DNA of 64,000 bases from Ectocarpus siliculosus. Lineage: Eukaryota > Sar > Phaeophyceae > Ectocarpales > Ectocarpaceae. The translations under genes and the position numbers were made by a program. The notes beneath the pieces were generated by a model. The model did not search any database and had not been told where the DNA came from. It saw nothing but the letters and a program-made list of their open reading frames with translations. Shown here one piece after another: positions 44,123 to 54,422 of the stretch (its first letter is position 1; every line of letters starts with the position of its first letter). Location of the stretch: the NCBI GenBank assembly GCA_000310025.1, contig FN649729.1, positions 4,014,964 through 4,078,963 of the forward strand. Reading direction: 5' to 3'.

Positions 44123-45461
44123 TCAGAGTGCTTCGTATGCGACGTCCAACTCTACACCACCGACTCCAACTTCAATCGCGGCGACTGCAGTTTCAGTTCT
44201 CGATGGGCAGTTTTTCGCGTTGTGCCCCTTTTTTCCGCACCTCTGGCAAAGCTTCTCTGGGCATGCACTCGCATAGTGGTCACCATCACAGACGTAGCAC
44301 TTGACTCTCTTATCGCTAGCTATATTCGCCTCTTCGTAACCTCGGTTTTGTTTCGGACGTCTCTTTCCTCCCCCCCTTCCCCTCTACTGCTACGAACGCA
44401 TGATGGTTAGCTCGCCGATCACTCTTCCCCTTCTTTTCCTCCGCTTTCAGTTGCCCAGCCCGTGTGCGAAGCACTCTCAAAATCTCTTCTTCATCGAGTG
44501 TTTTCTGGGCGAGCAGCTGTTGCTTTTGAATCTCGAATTCCGGGGAAAGCGCATCGAGGAACCGCGCATACACGAGCATTTTTGGGATGGGCTGGTCGAA
44601 TGCCAACTCTAGGTTAGTCACTACGGACTTGAACTCCTGGAAAAACACTCGGGGTTCCTGGTTCTTCCCTTGTTGGGCATTATAAAACTTTCCGATCAGC
44701 GAGATCTGCTCGCCGCCGGTCAAGGGGGTGAATGTTTCTTCTAACGCACGCCACGCTGCCGAGGGCCCCTTTCGATCGTACACCAGCATTTTTGTGGAGT
44801 TGTTGGATATCGCTCCGGTCAGCATCCCCCACAAATCCCGGTACATGGCTATCTCCCCTACTTCCACTCCTTGCTCTATCATGCCATCATCGTCTACGCC
44901 TAGGACCTCAATGTCTCTGCTGTCGCTCAAGGCGCGACCCATCCCACAAGTCTGAACCTGCGTAATGAAATCGTTTCGGAACATCAGCCAGTTTTTCTAG
45001 TCTCCGTTGAAGTCCAACTGTTTCAGGCGTGGGATACGGGCATGCGAGCTGAAAGCATACCGTGAAGCTTGCTCCTCTCTGCTGATTCCCTCTCGCGAGA
45101 TAGCACCGTGTGGTGTAGGCTCTCGTGTTTCCGGGCCTCGCAGTCCTCTCGCTCCCTCGAGCCCTCGTCCAGTATTCGGCGCTTGGTCTAGCTGACCCGC
45201 GCCAGGGAAGGCGTGCGTCCTCCCCTGTGACTCCCCCCCGCCGCCCGCTGCGGTCGCACTTCCGGCGGGCGGTGTCCCGGGCACTAACCGGGACAAGGTG
45301 TTCATGATGCCTTCCAGTTTCTCCGTCACCATCTTCTCCATTCTGGTGCTGGCGTCGCCCACGGCGTCGTCGATGGCCGTCCTAAGCTCCTCATGAGTCG
45401 GGCCAGCCTCGCCCCCGCCAGAGTTCACAGAGTCGTTCGAAGACATGTGTGTCTGCCGCAC
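44123..45461 (-). pseudogene. gag: gag polyprotein of the LTR element, frame broken
   Basis: ATG near 45461. The first part (154 codons) is Gly/Ser/Pro-rich and ends LKQLDFNGD at a TAG (44997-44999). The same frame continues at once (KNWLMFRNDF), so the stop is a point change or a read-through site. The next 222 codons contain the Copia-type Gag region (WGMLTGAISNN, AWRALEETFTP, LIGKFYNAQQG, DALSPEF). A 7-C run at 44370-44376 precedes a one-base shift. In the shifted frame two zinc knuckles follow at 44207-44299: C-x2-C-x3-H-x4-C and C-x2-C-x4-H-x4-C (CQRCGKKGHNAKNC). Product: nucleocapsid-type RNA-binding Gag. Two breaks, although the LTRs are identical. Confidence 0.8.
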
Positions 45462-45489
45462 TAGACTATGACGTTAACGCCACAAGAAG

Positions 45490-45854
45490 TGTTGATTGGC
45501 CCCAAGCCGAGTGCTGCTGGATGAGCACGGCTGTCCCGTTTGACAATGTGAAGAGATGGTTAAGTCTTTTTATTGGTCGTCCTCGTAGACACAAGCAACG
45601 GAAGAGAGTGGGCACCCAGGTGCATCACAAACACCGAGGCACGCGAGCAACAGTCACAAGACGCATTCGGAACTCGGAATACATGACACCAAGGAATGCG
45701 CGACAACTTGCCAAAGATCCTACTACCGGAGATACCCCGAAGATCCAAATGACCGATGGACGGTCACGCACTTGCGCACCTGCATAGCTCAAAACCACAC
45801 ATGAGTACTACCGCAATAGCCTTCGTAAGGATGGCATAATCCACCTCACGAACA
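45490..45854 (-). repeat. Right LTR (5' LTR in element orientation)
   Basis: Identical by eye to 42516-42880. Promoter and polyadenylation signals should lie inside, but none was assigned. Confidence 0.95.
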
Positions 45855-46106
45855 TCTTACGTACGGCAGCGTGGCAAGTGCCAACATCCCCAAGCGGACT
45901 GCCACCTTTAGAGGAAAGCAGTTTCGTGAAACGCATTAATTGCGTGACAAAGACCTCATGAAGCAGGCAACCAGGGAAGTGGCTGGCGACACCAATCTGC
46001 ATGGATGAGCCCAGATATTGATCCCAGAAACATGGACCGGGTGGTGGGCTTCGAGTTTTCGTTGCTTCGACGCTGGACGTTGCTTAAGAAAGCATGAAGG
46101 AACTTC

Positions 46107-46127
46107 GGGTTAGGGTTAGGGTTAGGG
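46107..46127. repeat. Interstitial telomere-like repeat (GGGTTA)3GGG
   Basis: Perfect 21-bp run, 99 bp after the end of the broken Bro-N gene. A degenerate word gtcagggttagaaat follows at about 46148. Confidence 0.85.
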
Positions 46128-46139
46128 AGGACATAGCCA

Positions 46140-47320
46140 AACGGAGGTCAGGGTTAGAAATATCCAACCCTGGGGAAAAAGGTTGCTATTCTCACTGGAC
46201 ACTCCCCTTTCCAACATGTACCTGCGGAGACTTTGACCCGAGTCGATGGAGGGGTGTGTTTAGAGCTTATGTAACTGCACCCTTTTTCCAGGTCAGACAG
46301 AGAGCAGGAAGTCAATGGAAAGCCGGACACAACGCCGCTGAGATAAACTACCGTCGCAATCGATCATACAACAACCTCTTCAAACACGACAGGAACCCAC
46401 CGCGTCTTACCAGCGCAAGTCATTTACAGCGCGGTGAACCATCTCGCGATTTCGACTCCCAATTGAAAAGTTCTCCCGGGACCCTGTCTCGAATCGATTG
46501 CTGTGGCATCCCAGTGACCACCACCTGATCGCAATAGTCGAATGCATCATCCCGCGCTTAAGAGTGTCCGAGTGATCTCAGGACAGACGTCAGTTTGGGG
46601 GTATTGATGACCATATTAACCTGGCGGTCAGTTCATAGCGTGACCTGTTTGGTGCAGCGGATCAGTCCAGGCATTGACTGGAGGGATTGCCTTTGCCGTA
46701 GACGCGCAACAAAATCCGCAGTTTCACACCAATACAAGAACCAATGTCTCGTTTTAATAAAGATGTGTCTACCAGGCCTGACACACTCGATAAAGGCTTT
46801 TTGACCCCTCCCAGTTGCGTACTCAGGTCAACCTAAATCTCTCGCCCACGCGTCTGCCACCATCGGTGCTCTTGGAATAACCCGCTGTTGCCTTTCGGCT
46901 CTCACCTACAATGATCGCTCTCTTCAAAACATCGACACACCAGTGAGTACCGACGAGTTGGCCAGCTTCGGGCTCTTGCTAATTCCGGGGCTCTGGAAGC
47001 TGCATTGTGTCGTGTATTGAGTTCCATGTGAAGAATTTCAGTTCCACATGTTTTCGACTTTTACTCACTTGGGCAACAATGGCCACGTGAAACTGTGCTG
47101 TGTGTGCACAAGGTATTGAATGCATCCTCCCGCGCTGAAGACTGTCCGAGTGGTCTCAAGACAATCGTCAGCCTGGGGGTATCAAAAACCAAGATAGCAC
47201 ACTCACCAACATTTCCAGAGCAGCCTTGTTTTTGGAGTTTGGTATGGAAATAGTCTGGAAGTGTATGCTGGCGTTGTATGCGTTGTGTGCTCGAGTGTCT
47301 CGGCTTGTGTTTGTGGAAGA
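46140..47320. other. No gene recognised
   Basis: Only short frames. Words around 46545-46600 (atcccgcgcttaagagtgtccgagtgatctcagga...gtcag..tgggggtat) recur at 47120-47180, a ~575-bp-spaced dispersed duplication. Confidence 0.5.
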
Positions 47321-47327
47321 GATAGCC

Positions 47328-47530
47328 CGGAGAGGTCGCCGAAGACGTCGCCGAAGAGGTCGCTGAGGAAGTCGCCGGAGATGTCGCCGAGTCGGTCTAA
47401 AACAAATATCAGAGTAACACAAATCAACAACCACAACAACTACCTAGTGGCCTTCTTTTTGATGTGGTTTGCCGAAGTCGCCGAAGAAGTCGCCGAAGAA
47501 GTCGCCGAAGAAGTCGCCGAAAGAGTCTAC
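47328..47530. repeat. Two clusters of gtcgccgaag/gaagtcgcc repeats
   Basis: 47330-47397 and 47468-47525. The latter is a perfect 15-bp unit (gaagtcgccgaagaa) about four times. Frames encode EVAEEVAEEVAE on + and DLFGDVFGDLS on -; coding status uncertain. Confidence 0.8.
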
Positions 47531-47690
47531 AGAGGAGTCGCCAAAGAACTCGTCGAGAACCCCGACTACTATATTTACTACCAAGTCAACACGATGAACC
47601 ACCAATTCTACTACGCTTAAAAGTGAACTAAAGCGCTACCCCTCAGTTTCGCCCCTACTGTCAACGATATATGCCGACGCTTCTGTTCAA

Positions 47691-48180
47691 GTCCACTACA
47701 AATCCTTAACGGTCCACTACAAATCCTTAACGGACGTCGCTCCACCCGAACGTCGATCCACCTGAGAGTATTGGGAAGGCAAGGGGAGGGGAGAACGAAG
47801 GATAGGTCAAGCGTAGTGACGGCATTTCAATGGCGTGCGCGATATTTATTTTTTTTGCAAACTGGGAGGGAAAAGACACGGCAACAACCTAGCCACAGCA
47901 GTCCGACGGCGTGCTGCCCGGCGGGTCGACGTCGTTTTACCTGAGAGTATTGGAAAGGCAAGGGGAGGGGAGAACGAAGGATAGGTCAAGCGTAGTGACG
48001 GCATTTCAATGACGTGCAATGGCGTGCGTGATAACGTTTGTCTTTGCGAAATGGGAGGGAATAGACACACAACAAACGAACCCCAGCCTTGGTCGGCGGG
48101 TTGACGTCGCGTCCCCTGAGGATTGAGAAGGCAACGGGAAAGGGAGAACGAAAGGATGGGTCAAGTGTAGTGACGGCATT
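47691..48180. repeat. 21-bp tandem pair and three ~180-bp diverged repeats
   Basis: gtccactacaaatccttaac repeats at 47691 and 47712. Then three copies starting near 47765, 47943 and 48118 of cctgag(a)gtattg.gaaggcaaggggaggggagaacgaaggat(a/g)ggtcaagcgtagtgacggcatttc. Confidence 0.85.
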
Positions 48181-48379
48181 TCAGTGGGGTGCGCAAATTG
48201 GGAGGGCAACGATAACAAATGGACCCCAAGAGCCTCCCCATTCTTCACCAACAAAGAACGGCAAGGAGGGAATAGTTAAAGGGTCGTTCACGTAGTCAAG
48301 GCATCTCACGTAACGTGCGTTTTTTCTAGTATGGATTATCTGTACAGAGTTTGGCGCCCATCCTTGATAGGAGTACACT

Positions 48380-48515
48380 TAGACAGCACCCGGACGCCCA
48401 GCCTACTCGAACCCACACTGAAGTTTCGACAGCACACGATTGCCAGGCCTACTCGGATCCGCACCGAAGTTTATAGAGCACACGAGCGCCCAGCCTACTT
48501 GAACCCACGTCCGAG
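48380..48515. repeat. ~52-bp tandem repeat, three units
   Basis: gcccagcctact(c/t)gaacccac recurs with gaagttt(c/a)(g/t)a.agcacac between, at about 48397, 48449 and 48500. Confidence 0.75.
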
Positions 48516-48519
48516 ATTG

Positions 48520-50047
48520 CACATCATGCTCGTGTTTGTGGGGACGAAAAAAGATGTTCAAGCGTCGTCCGCAGATGCCTTGATTTCTTTCAACAATCCA
48601 CGGAGGGAAACAAGGGCACGCACCGAGACAAAACAAAAAAGGCAACAATGGCACAAGCCAAAACAGTGTCGATAAATCATGCACACATGGGTTGAGACAT
48701 TCTCGCATCTGGCGATATCTGACGTAGTGTGCATTGGATGGGGGTTGGTCTACGCTTGTATAAACTTGGGCAAGCCTGGCGGGAAACTGGTGTGAAAAAG
48801 GCGGGGAAAAGGCGGGGAAAAGGCGGGGAATTACGACGGAAATAGCAGGCCATGTGTTTGCGCTCACATCAAGCCTCTGCGATTTCTATCTCATGCGCGC
48901 TCTATCTCACCTAGCAATCCTTATAGCGGTGCGAGGAAGTCGAGAAGGGTCCCGGTGGGGTGGGGAGTCAAGCCTTGCATGCGTCTTTGCTGGATATCAC
49001 CGGGGGAAAACGTGACGAAGCAAAGGCCGAAAAAAAAATGTGAGCAATCACGAAAAATGCGTCAGCGGAGAATAATAGCGTGCTGTCACACACACGAGGA
49101 TCCACCTGGTTCCTCCTGGCATGATCCAGTTTTTCCCCTCTGATGTGTGGATTAACATAACTTGCTAGCTCTAACGCTTTCATACTGCTGTGGGACTGCT
49201 GTCAGCCGGTGCACCTTCCTCGTTCTCTCTTATCACGCGTTCTCTCCCTCCGTTTGGCGTGTTTTCAGCATGTGCGTCTCGGATGTGTTGCGCATTTCTA
49301 CGGAGGGGGAGACAAACGAGGACACGCCTCACACACAAACACACACCCATGGGGACTGTCTCTTGTGTATGTCCTTGGCATCTACCTGGCTATCTCTCTC
49401 TCTCTCTCTCTCTCTCACTCTACCTGCCTCCTTCCTCGGTGCTTGTTTGGGCCGCATTTTTTCGACCGTGATGGTACACATCTCTGCTGGGGCTCAAAAT
49501 ACGTACATGCACACGCACGTACCCTCATGTCTCACCTGTCTGCCGATGGTGCCTGTGTGCCGTGTACTCCTCCTGTGGGGTGGTGTGTGTGTGGGGTGTC
49601 GGGGGTGTGGGGGGTGTGCTGGTGCGCGCTTGCTTGAAGCATGGATCGTTCGAAACCTTTTTCAGCATGTTTTGCGGGGACAGGGGATGCTTGAAGCTGA
49701 ACGGTAACATACACTGCAGAACCAAAAAAACGATTCAATAGTTCGCCAGAGACGTGGTGTAGGTGCCATGAACCCTCGTGTGCTGTGTACACCTCATTCT
49801 CGTGTGGTTGTTCACCTCCGTGTGCATCCTACGGGACGTACCAATCGTTTCATCTCCAGCCGTGGACGCGCGAGATCAGCATTCCCGAAAAAAAAAGAAA
49901 AAAAAATAGAGGAAAATAGCTTCACCGGATTTGTGGGGGACCCGCTTGGAAAAAAAAATGACCACCCTTGCTGTAAAGTTTGTTTCGCGGTCGGGCCCCT
50001 GGTGCCCGGAGACGATCTCCCCAGCACGCGATTCGACACACATTACC
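48520..50047. other. No gene recognised
   Basis: Includes a three-copy ggcggggaaaa run (about 48810) and a (tc)n microsatellite at 49395-49416. Short frames only. Confidence 0.5.
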
Positions 50048-50660
50048 ATGGCTAGACCGGACTGGAAACCGAGAACCGACGGAAGGCCGCTGGTGAGTGG
50101 TACGCATTAGGTCTGATATTAGCTCTGATACTGGTCTACTTGTATCGACCTGCGCCTCACACATACAGCGTTCCTTTCAAACAGTCCAGTTCGTTAGTGA
50201 GAGACTGAAGCTGAAGCTCTCGTATCACGTACCAGGGCAAGCACACAAAGAGGCGTTGGCGACAGAGGCAAAACAGAAAGGTGCACCGAGCTGCTGCTGC
50301 TACTGCTGCTGCTGCTGAAGAACATCCACACGGTGCTGCTCCTGGCGCTGCTGCTGCTGCTGCTGCTGAGGGGGTGGGGCATCCACACGATGCTGCTGCT
50401 ACCGACGCATCGGCGCCGTTGGGTGACACCACCGAAACGGATTCTGACCGGATATCTTCCGATGAGGAGACGGAGGGCCCGGGCATGGAAGAGGACGAGG
50501 ATGTTGACGCAAAGGGTAGGTGTTTCTTGCTTGGTTGCCGTTGTTAAAGAAGTGTGTGTGCTGAGAGCAAATCTGATTCTTCTCCCTGTCTACAAAGTGC
50601 ACCTATTCCTTGCCCTGCTCGGTTTCCGTTGTTACAGGGTCTACCGCGCCGTTGGTGTAA
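50048..50660 (+). CDS. Predicted spliced Ala-rich/acidic small protein
   Basis: Inferred exons 50048-50092 (MARPDWKPRTDGRPL), 50236-50515 and 50638 onward. Introns: 50093-50235 (GTGAGT...TACCAG, joining in phase 0) and 50516-50637 (GTAGGT...TTACAG). Exon 2 begins basic (KHTKRRWRQRQNRK), then has a poly-Ala tract encoded by (gct)n with EEHPHG and GHPHD spacers, then an acidic end (SDRISSDEETEG, MEEDEDVDAK). With the consensus splice sites exon 3 adds only a few residues before a stop at 50660. A different frame of exon 3 (NAENKFSEEEERQTRADISK, to 50785) looks more protein-like and would need a different donor or a one-base correction. No family recognised. Confidence 0.4.
50281..50397 (+). repeat. 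Interrupted GCT/CTG trinucleotide repeat
   Basis: (gct)n tracts of 4-8 units at about 50291-50318, 50334-50369 and 50391-50400, encoding alanine in the predicted gene. Confidence 0.85.
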
Positions 50661-50799
50661 ACGCCGAGAATAAATTCTCGGAGGAGGAGGAGAGGCAAAC
50701 ACGAGCGGACATTTCCAAGAAGATGACTGCTGCCTTTGAAATTCGAGGAGATACATTACAGTACACAAGCACCGTGTTGTTCTAGAAGGCGAAAAAGAA

Positions 50800-51070
50800 T
50801 TATATCAAAGACTTTAATCGTGTTGAAAGAAATGGTCCAACCCATGCTTGGGGCCACCAGCGAGGTCAATGGTCCACTCGGAAGAGGAAAAACATAGATC
50901 TCAGATTGGAGGCAACCGCGAGGTCTTCTTCTCGAGGAAAAATTGTCCCACCTGGAAGACAAAACGGTAGTCAGACCCGCGGTTGGCGTCAGCCATAGGT
51001 CACCATCCTCAGAAAATGGTCCCACCCGGAAGAAACTGGTCAAACTTGGTAGTCGGAATAAGCGCGTCTC
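50800..51070. repeat. Diverged satellite related to ggtcccacccggaag words
   Basis: Several copies of (a)atggtcc(a/c)acc(c)cggaag/ctc and gaggtc; related words occur beside the other copy of element A at 26930-27010. Confidence 0.55.
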
Positions 51071-51596
51071 GACCAAAAACGACAGCATGTTTTGGCATGC
51101 TCTCGGGATGGGCCAAAAATTTTTTCCAGCCTCGGACGATTCCCGAAATTGAAATTCAAAAAAGTTTTTTGTCTGGGCAAAATCAGATCCCGCGCGCGGA
51201 CGTTTGAGTCAACTTTTTGCCTCCGAAAGAGCTGACAGCAGCGGGCTTTTCACGGACTGAATGTGGCTCAGAAAACCTGACGTGAGAAAAAGTGTCGACT
51301 TGATCAAGTCGACACTTTTCAAATCTCGCACCGTGTGCACATGATTCGTGAGTATAGCTCTAGGTAATACAACCCATGTGCCACGCGTCGCTTGACGGCA
51401 TTTTTCTGCGAAATATTTCAAGTCGAGACTTTTTCGTGAAGTGAATGGATTGCAAAAACCGAGAGGACCTGTTCTCTGGGCAAATGTAGCTGCAGTGTCG
51501 AAATCATGGTTTTGTGTTCGAAAATATTTCAAGTCGAGACTTTTCGTGTATCTAAGTGGATTGCGCTTCGTTGTGTAGTAGGTTACCAGGGAATTC
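51071..51596 (-). repeat. ~535-bp element A with 32-bp palindrome, copy 2 (inverted)
   Basis: Reverse complement of 26361-26896 with point changes and small indels. The palindrome at 51288-51319 (half-site aaaagtgtcgacttga) differs from copy 1 at one base of each arm, and the two changes compensate so pairing stays perfect. A partial third copy lies at 57320-57400. Confidence 0.9.
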
Positions 51597-51597
51597 T

Positions 51598-53645
51598 TGC
51601 TGCCAGAGTCTGCGGAGGAGTCATCTTTTGATTAATTGAATAGAAACCTGAGGTGGCTCCAAGAGTCGGTGGGGAAGTCATCTTTATATTGATTGAATGA
51701 AAACCTGAAGTGGCCGGCGGAGTCGGCTTAAACGTCTGTGGAGGAGTCCGCGCAGGTGTCACCTTTTCTCGTGGTAAGAAACTGAAGTGGCCGGTGGAGT
51801 CGGTAGAAGAGTCGGCGGAGGAGTGTGTGCAGACTCTTTTTCTCGTGGTTAAAAACTCAAGTGGCCGGCGGAGTCCGCTCAAAAGTCTGTGGAGGAGTCT
51901 GCGCAGGAGTCCCTTTTTCTCGTTGTAAAAATCAGAAGTGGCCGGCAGAGTCGGCGGAGGAGTCATTTTTTCTCATGGTAAAAAACAGAAGTGACCGGCA
52001 GAGTCGGCGGAGGAGTCATATTTTCTCGTGGTAAAAAACTGGAGTGGCCGGCAGAGTCGGCGGAGAAGTCTGCGGAGAAGTCTGCGCAGGAGTCCCTTTT
52101 TCTCGTGGTAAAAAACTGAAGTGGCCGGCAGAGTCAGCGGAGGAGTCATATTTTCTCGTGGTAAAAAACTGGAGCGGCCGGCAGAGTCGGCGGAGGAGTC
52201 ATTTTTTCTCATGGTAAAAAACAGAAGTGGCCGGGTAATTCTGCGGAGGAGTCTGTGGAGGAGTCTGCGCAGGGGTCACTTTTTCTTGTGGCAAAGAGCT
52301 GAAGTGGCCGGGAGAGTCGGCGGTTAGGTCACTTTTTGTTTCCAAGAAAACTAAAGTGGCCGGAAGAGTCGGTGGAGGGGTCCCTTTTTCTCGTGGTAAA
52401 AAACTGGAGTGGCCGGCAGAGTCGGCGGAGAAGTCTGCGGAGGAGTCTGCGCAGGAGTCCCTTTTTCTCGTGGTAAAAAACTGAAGTGGCCGGCAGAGTC
52501 AGCGGAGGAGTCATATTTTCTCGTTGTAAAAAACAGAAGTGGCCGGGTAATTCTGCGGAGGAGTCTGTGGAGGAGTCTGCGCAGGGGTCACTTTTTCTTG
52601 TGGCAAAGAATTGAAGTGGCCGGGAGAGTCGGCGGTTAGCTCACTTTTTGTTTCCAAGAAAACTAAAGTGGCCGGGAGAGTCGGTGGAGGAGTCCCTTTT
52701 TCTCGTGGTAAAAAACTGGAGTGGCCGGCAGAGTCAGAGGAGGAGTCTGCGGAGGAGTCTGGGCAGGAGTCCCTTTTTCTCGTGGTAAAAAACTGAAGTG
52801 GCCGGGAGAGTCGGCGCAGGAGTCCCTTTTTCTCGTGGTAAAAAACTGAAGTGGCCGGCAGAGTCAGAGGAGGAGTCTGCGGAGGAGTCTGGGCAGGAGT
52901 CCCTTTTTCTCGTGCTAAAAAACTGAAGTGGCCGGGAGAGTCGGCGGAGGAGTCCCTTTTTCTCGTGGTAAAAAACTGAAGTGGCCGGGAGAGTCGGCGG
53001 AGGAGTCTGCGGAGGAGTCTGGGCAGGAGTCCCTTTTTCTCGTGGCAAAAAAACTGAAGTGGCCGGGAGAGTCGGCGGAGGAGTCATATTTTCTCGTGGT
53101 GAAAAACTTAAGTGGCCGGGAGGGTCGGCGGAGGAGTCTGCGGAGGAGTCTGGGCAGGAGTCCCTTTTTCTCGTGGTAAAAAACTGAAGTGGCCGGGAGA
53201 GTCTGCGCAGGAGTCCCTTTTTCTCGTGGCAAAAAAACTGAAGTGGCAGGGAGAGTCTGCGCAGGAGTAACTTTTTTTTTCGTTGTAAAAAACTGAAGTG
53301 GCCGGGAGAGTCGGCGGAGGAGTCCCTTTTTCTCGTGGTAAAAAACTGAAGTGGCCGGGAGAGTCGGCAAAGGAGTCTGCGGAGGAGTCTTTGCAGGATT
53401 CTGCGGAGAAGTCTGCGCAGACTCTTTTTCTCGTGGAAAAACTGGAGTGGCTAGCAGAGTCGGCAGAAGAGTCTGCGGAGGAGTCGGCGGAGGAGTCTGC
53501 GCAGGAGTCACGTTTTTTCGTGGTACAAAACTGAAGTGGCCGGCAGAGTCGGTGAAAGAGTCTTCGTAAGAGTCTGCGTTGGAGTCACTTTGGAGTCTGC
53601 GGAGGAGTCAACTTTTTTCGTGGAAAAAAGCTGAAGTGGTCGCCA
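51598..53645. repeat. Satellite C, largest array (~2 kb)
   Basis: Units of gtggccggcagagtcggcggaggagtc(t/a) with tttttctcgtggtaaaaaactg, ~55 bp plus 15-bp insertions (gaggagtctgcg). Several higher-order stretches are duplicated (for example about 52020-52330 and 52395-52660). Frames on both strands are spurious. Confidence 0.95.
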
Positions 53646-53646
53646 A

Positions 53647-54195
53647 AGCCCCCTGAATATTTTATGGCTTTTTTTTGGTGTTTTGTTTTCGGGGATCCAC
53701 CTGTGCGATCCGGTCCGCCAAAGCCCCCTGAATATTTTATGGCTTTTTTTTTGTCTTTGGTTTTCGGGGATCCACCTGTGCAATCCGGTCCGCCAAAGCC
53801 CCCTGAATATTTTAAGGCATTGCACGGTAGGAGTCATTTGGCGGAGCAGAGTGAGAGTCTTTTCGCAAAAAATGGTAGGTGACTGAGTAACCCGTAGGAG
53901 TCACGGAGTGACGGTAGCAGTCACGGTGGGAATCACGGTGGGAGTATTTTGCTCGTGCCGAAAATGATACACGGTGTCACGGTAGAAGTCACCGTACATG
54001 TCACGGTAGGAGTCATTTCAGTGGTAGGTGGAGCAACTGTAGGAGTCGCGGTAGGAGTCACCGGCGGGGTCAACTACTAGAAGTCAGCGGTGGGGTCAAC
54101 AATAAGGAGTCAACGGCGGGGTCAACAATAAGGAGTCAGGGTGGAAGCCACCGGCGGGGTCAATTATTGGAAGTCAGGGTGAAAGTCAGCGGTGG
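53647..54195. repeat. Satellites D, E and F in series
   Basis: D: three units of gccaaagccccctgaatattt (53642-53815). E: cacggtaggagt/cacggtgggaat units, with the stretch also found at 37740-37810 (53822-54058). F: gaagtcagggtggaagcca-type units (54060-54195). Same order as at 37.6-38.2 and 57.75-58.18 kb. Confidence 0.9.
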
Positions 54196-54340
54196 TGTTT
54201 AGGAAGTCTCCCTCGTGTGTGTCGGTGTGGGAGTGCTGTTGCGCTGGGGTGTGTATTCGATCAGTGTGGCCGTTGCTGCAGGCCGTGTGCAGACATACTT
54301 GTAGATCAAAAAGAATTCTATGGTCAAAGACTTTTTTGAA
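54196..54340 (+). pseudogene. XPA-like C-terminal piece next to Bro-N gene
   Basis: ccctcgtgtgtgtcggtgtggga onward reproduces the cysteine cluster of the XPA-like gene (VCRCGSAVALGCVFDQCGRCC), but a few bases are missing after gttgctgcag. Follows satellite F directly, about 120 bp before the Bro-N start. Confidence 0.8.
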
Positions 54341-54422
54341 TGGTCCACTTTGGTGAACTTCGCTTGAACTTCGCTGCGCGCATGAGCTCACAGCTCTATT
54401 CTCACCCATCATCAAGCAAATT

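Larger units (their letters stand above)
42516..45854 (-). mobile_element. Gag-only LTR retrotransposon (non-autonomous, Copia-like)
   Basis: 3,339 bp, transcribed leftward. It has 365-bp LTRs identical by eye, beginning TG and ending CA in element orientation, flanked by a perfect 5-bp target duplication (tctta at 42511-42515 and 45855-45859). A purine tract (agggaggg, read on -) abuts the 3' LTR at 42881. Only gag was found; no protease, integrase or reverse transcriptase motifs occur in the 1.2 kb between gag and the 3' LTR. This matches the class called terminal-repeat retrotransposons with gag. Identical LTRs mean a recent insertion, which must have used enzymes from another element. Confidence 0.92.
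41175..46008 (+). pseudogene. Bro-N-like gene interrupted by LTR element
   Basis: Starts at ATG 41175 (MDNIVVDPASGDIGVSS), overlapping the XPA-like stop. One base appears missing at about 41359 (gcgatctagcc), moving the frame; it then runs on to 42515. The core KGSIIDVIKLL, then GKGRTTPVSDAKTITEIIWLLP and EFRRQSAETICRVLSGD, matches the intact paralogue at 54423 and the Bro-N (phage/virus antirepressor-type) pattern. An N-terminal segment of ~150 residues is extra. After codon ...KALYY-L the LTR element is inserted. Beyond its 3' repeat the host frame resumes at 45860 in phase, hits a TAA at 45937, and still aligns with the paralogue's C-terminus (RDKDLMKQATREV) to TGA 46006. So it was a full gene and is now broken at three points. 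Confidence 0.8.

Noticed and set aside
49395-49416. Regulatory (GA)n/(TC)n element
   Set aside because: A simple microsatellite with no associated gene start.
50281-50400. Polyglutamine gene (CTG/CAG repeat)
   Set aside because: In the frame supported by splicing the repeat reads alanine; the CAG strand frame has no gene support.
51598-53645. CRISPR array
   Set aside because: Units adjoin without unique spacers, spacing is irregular, there are no cas genes and the host is eukaryotic.
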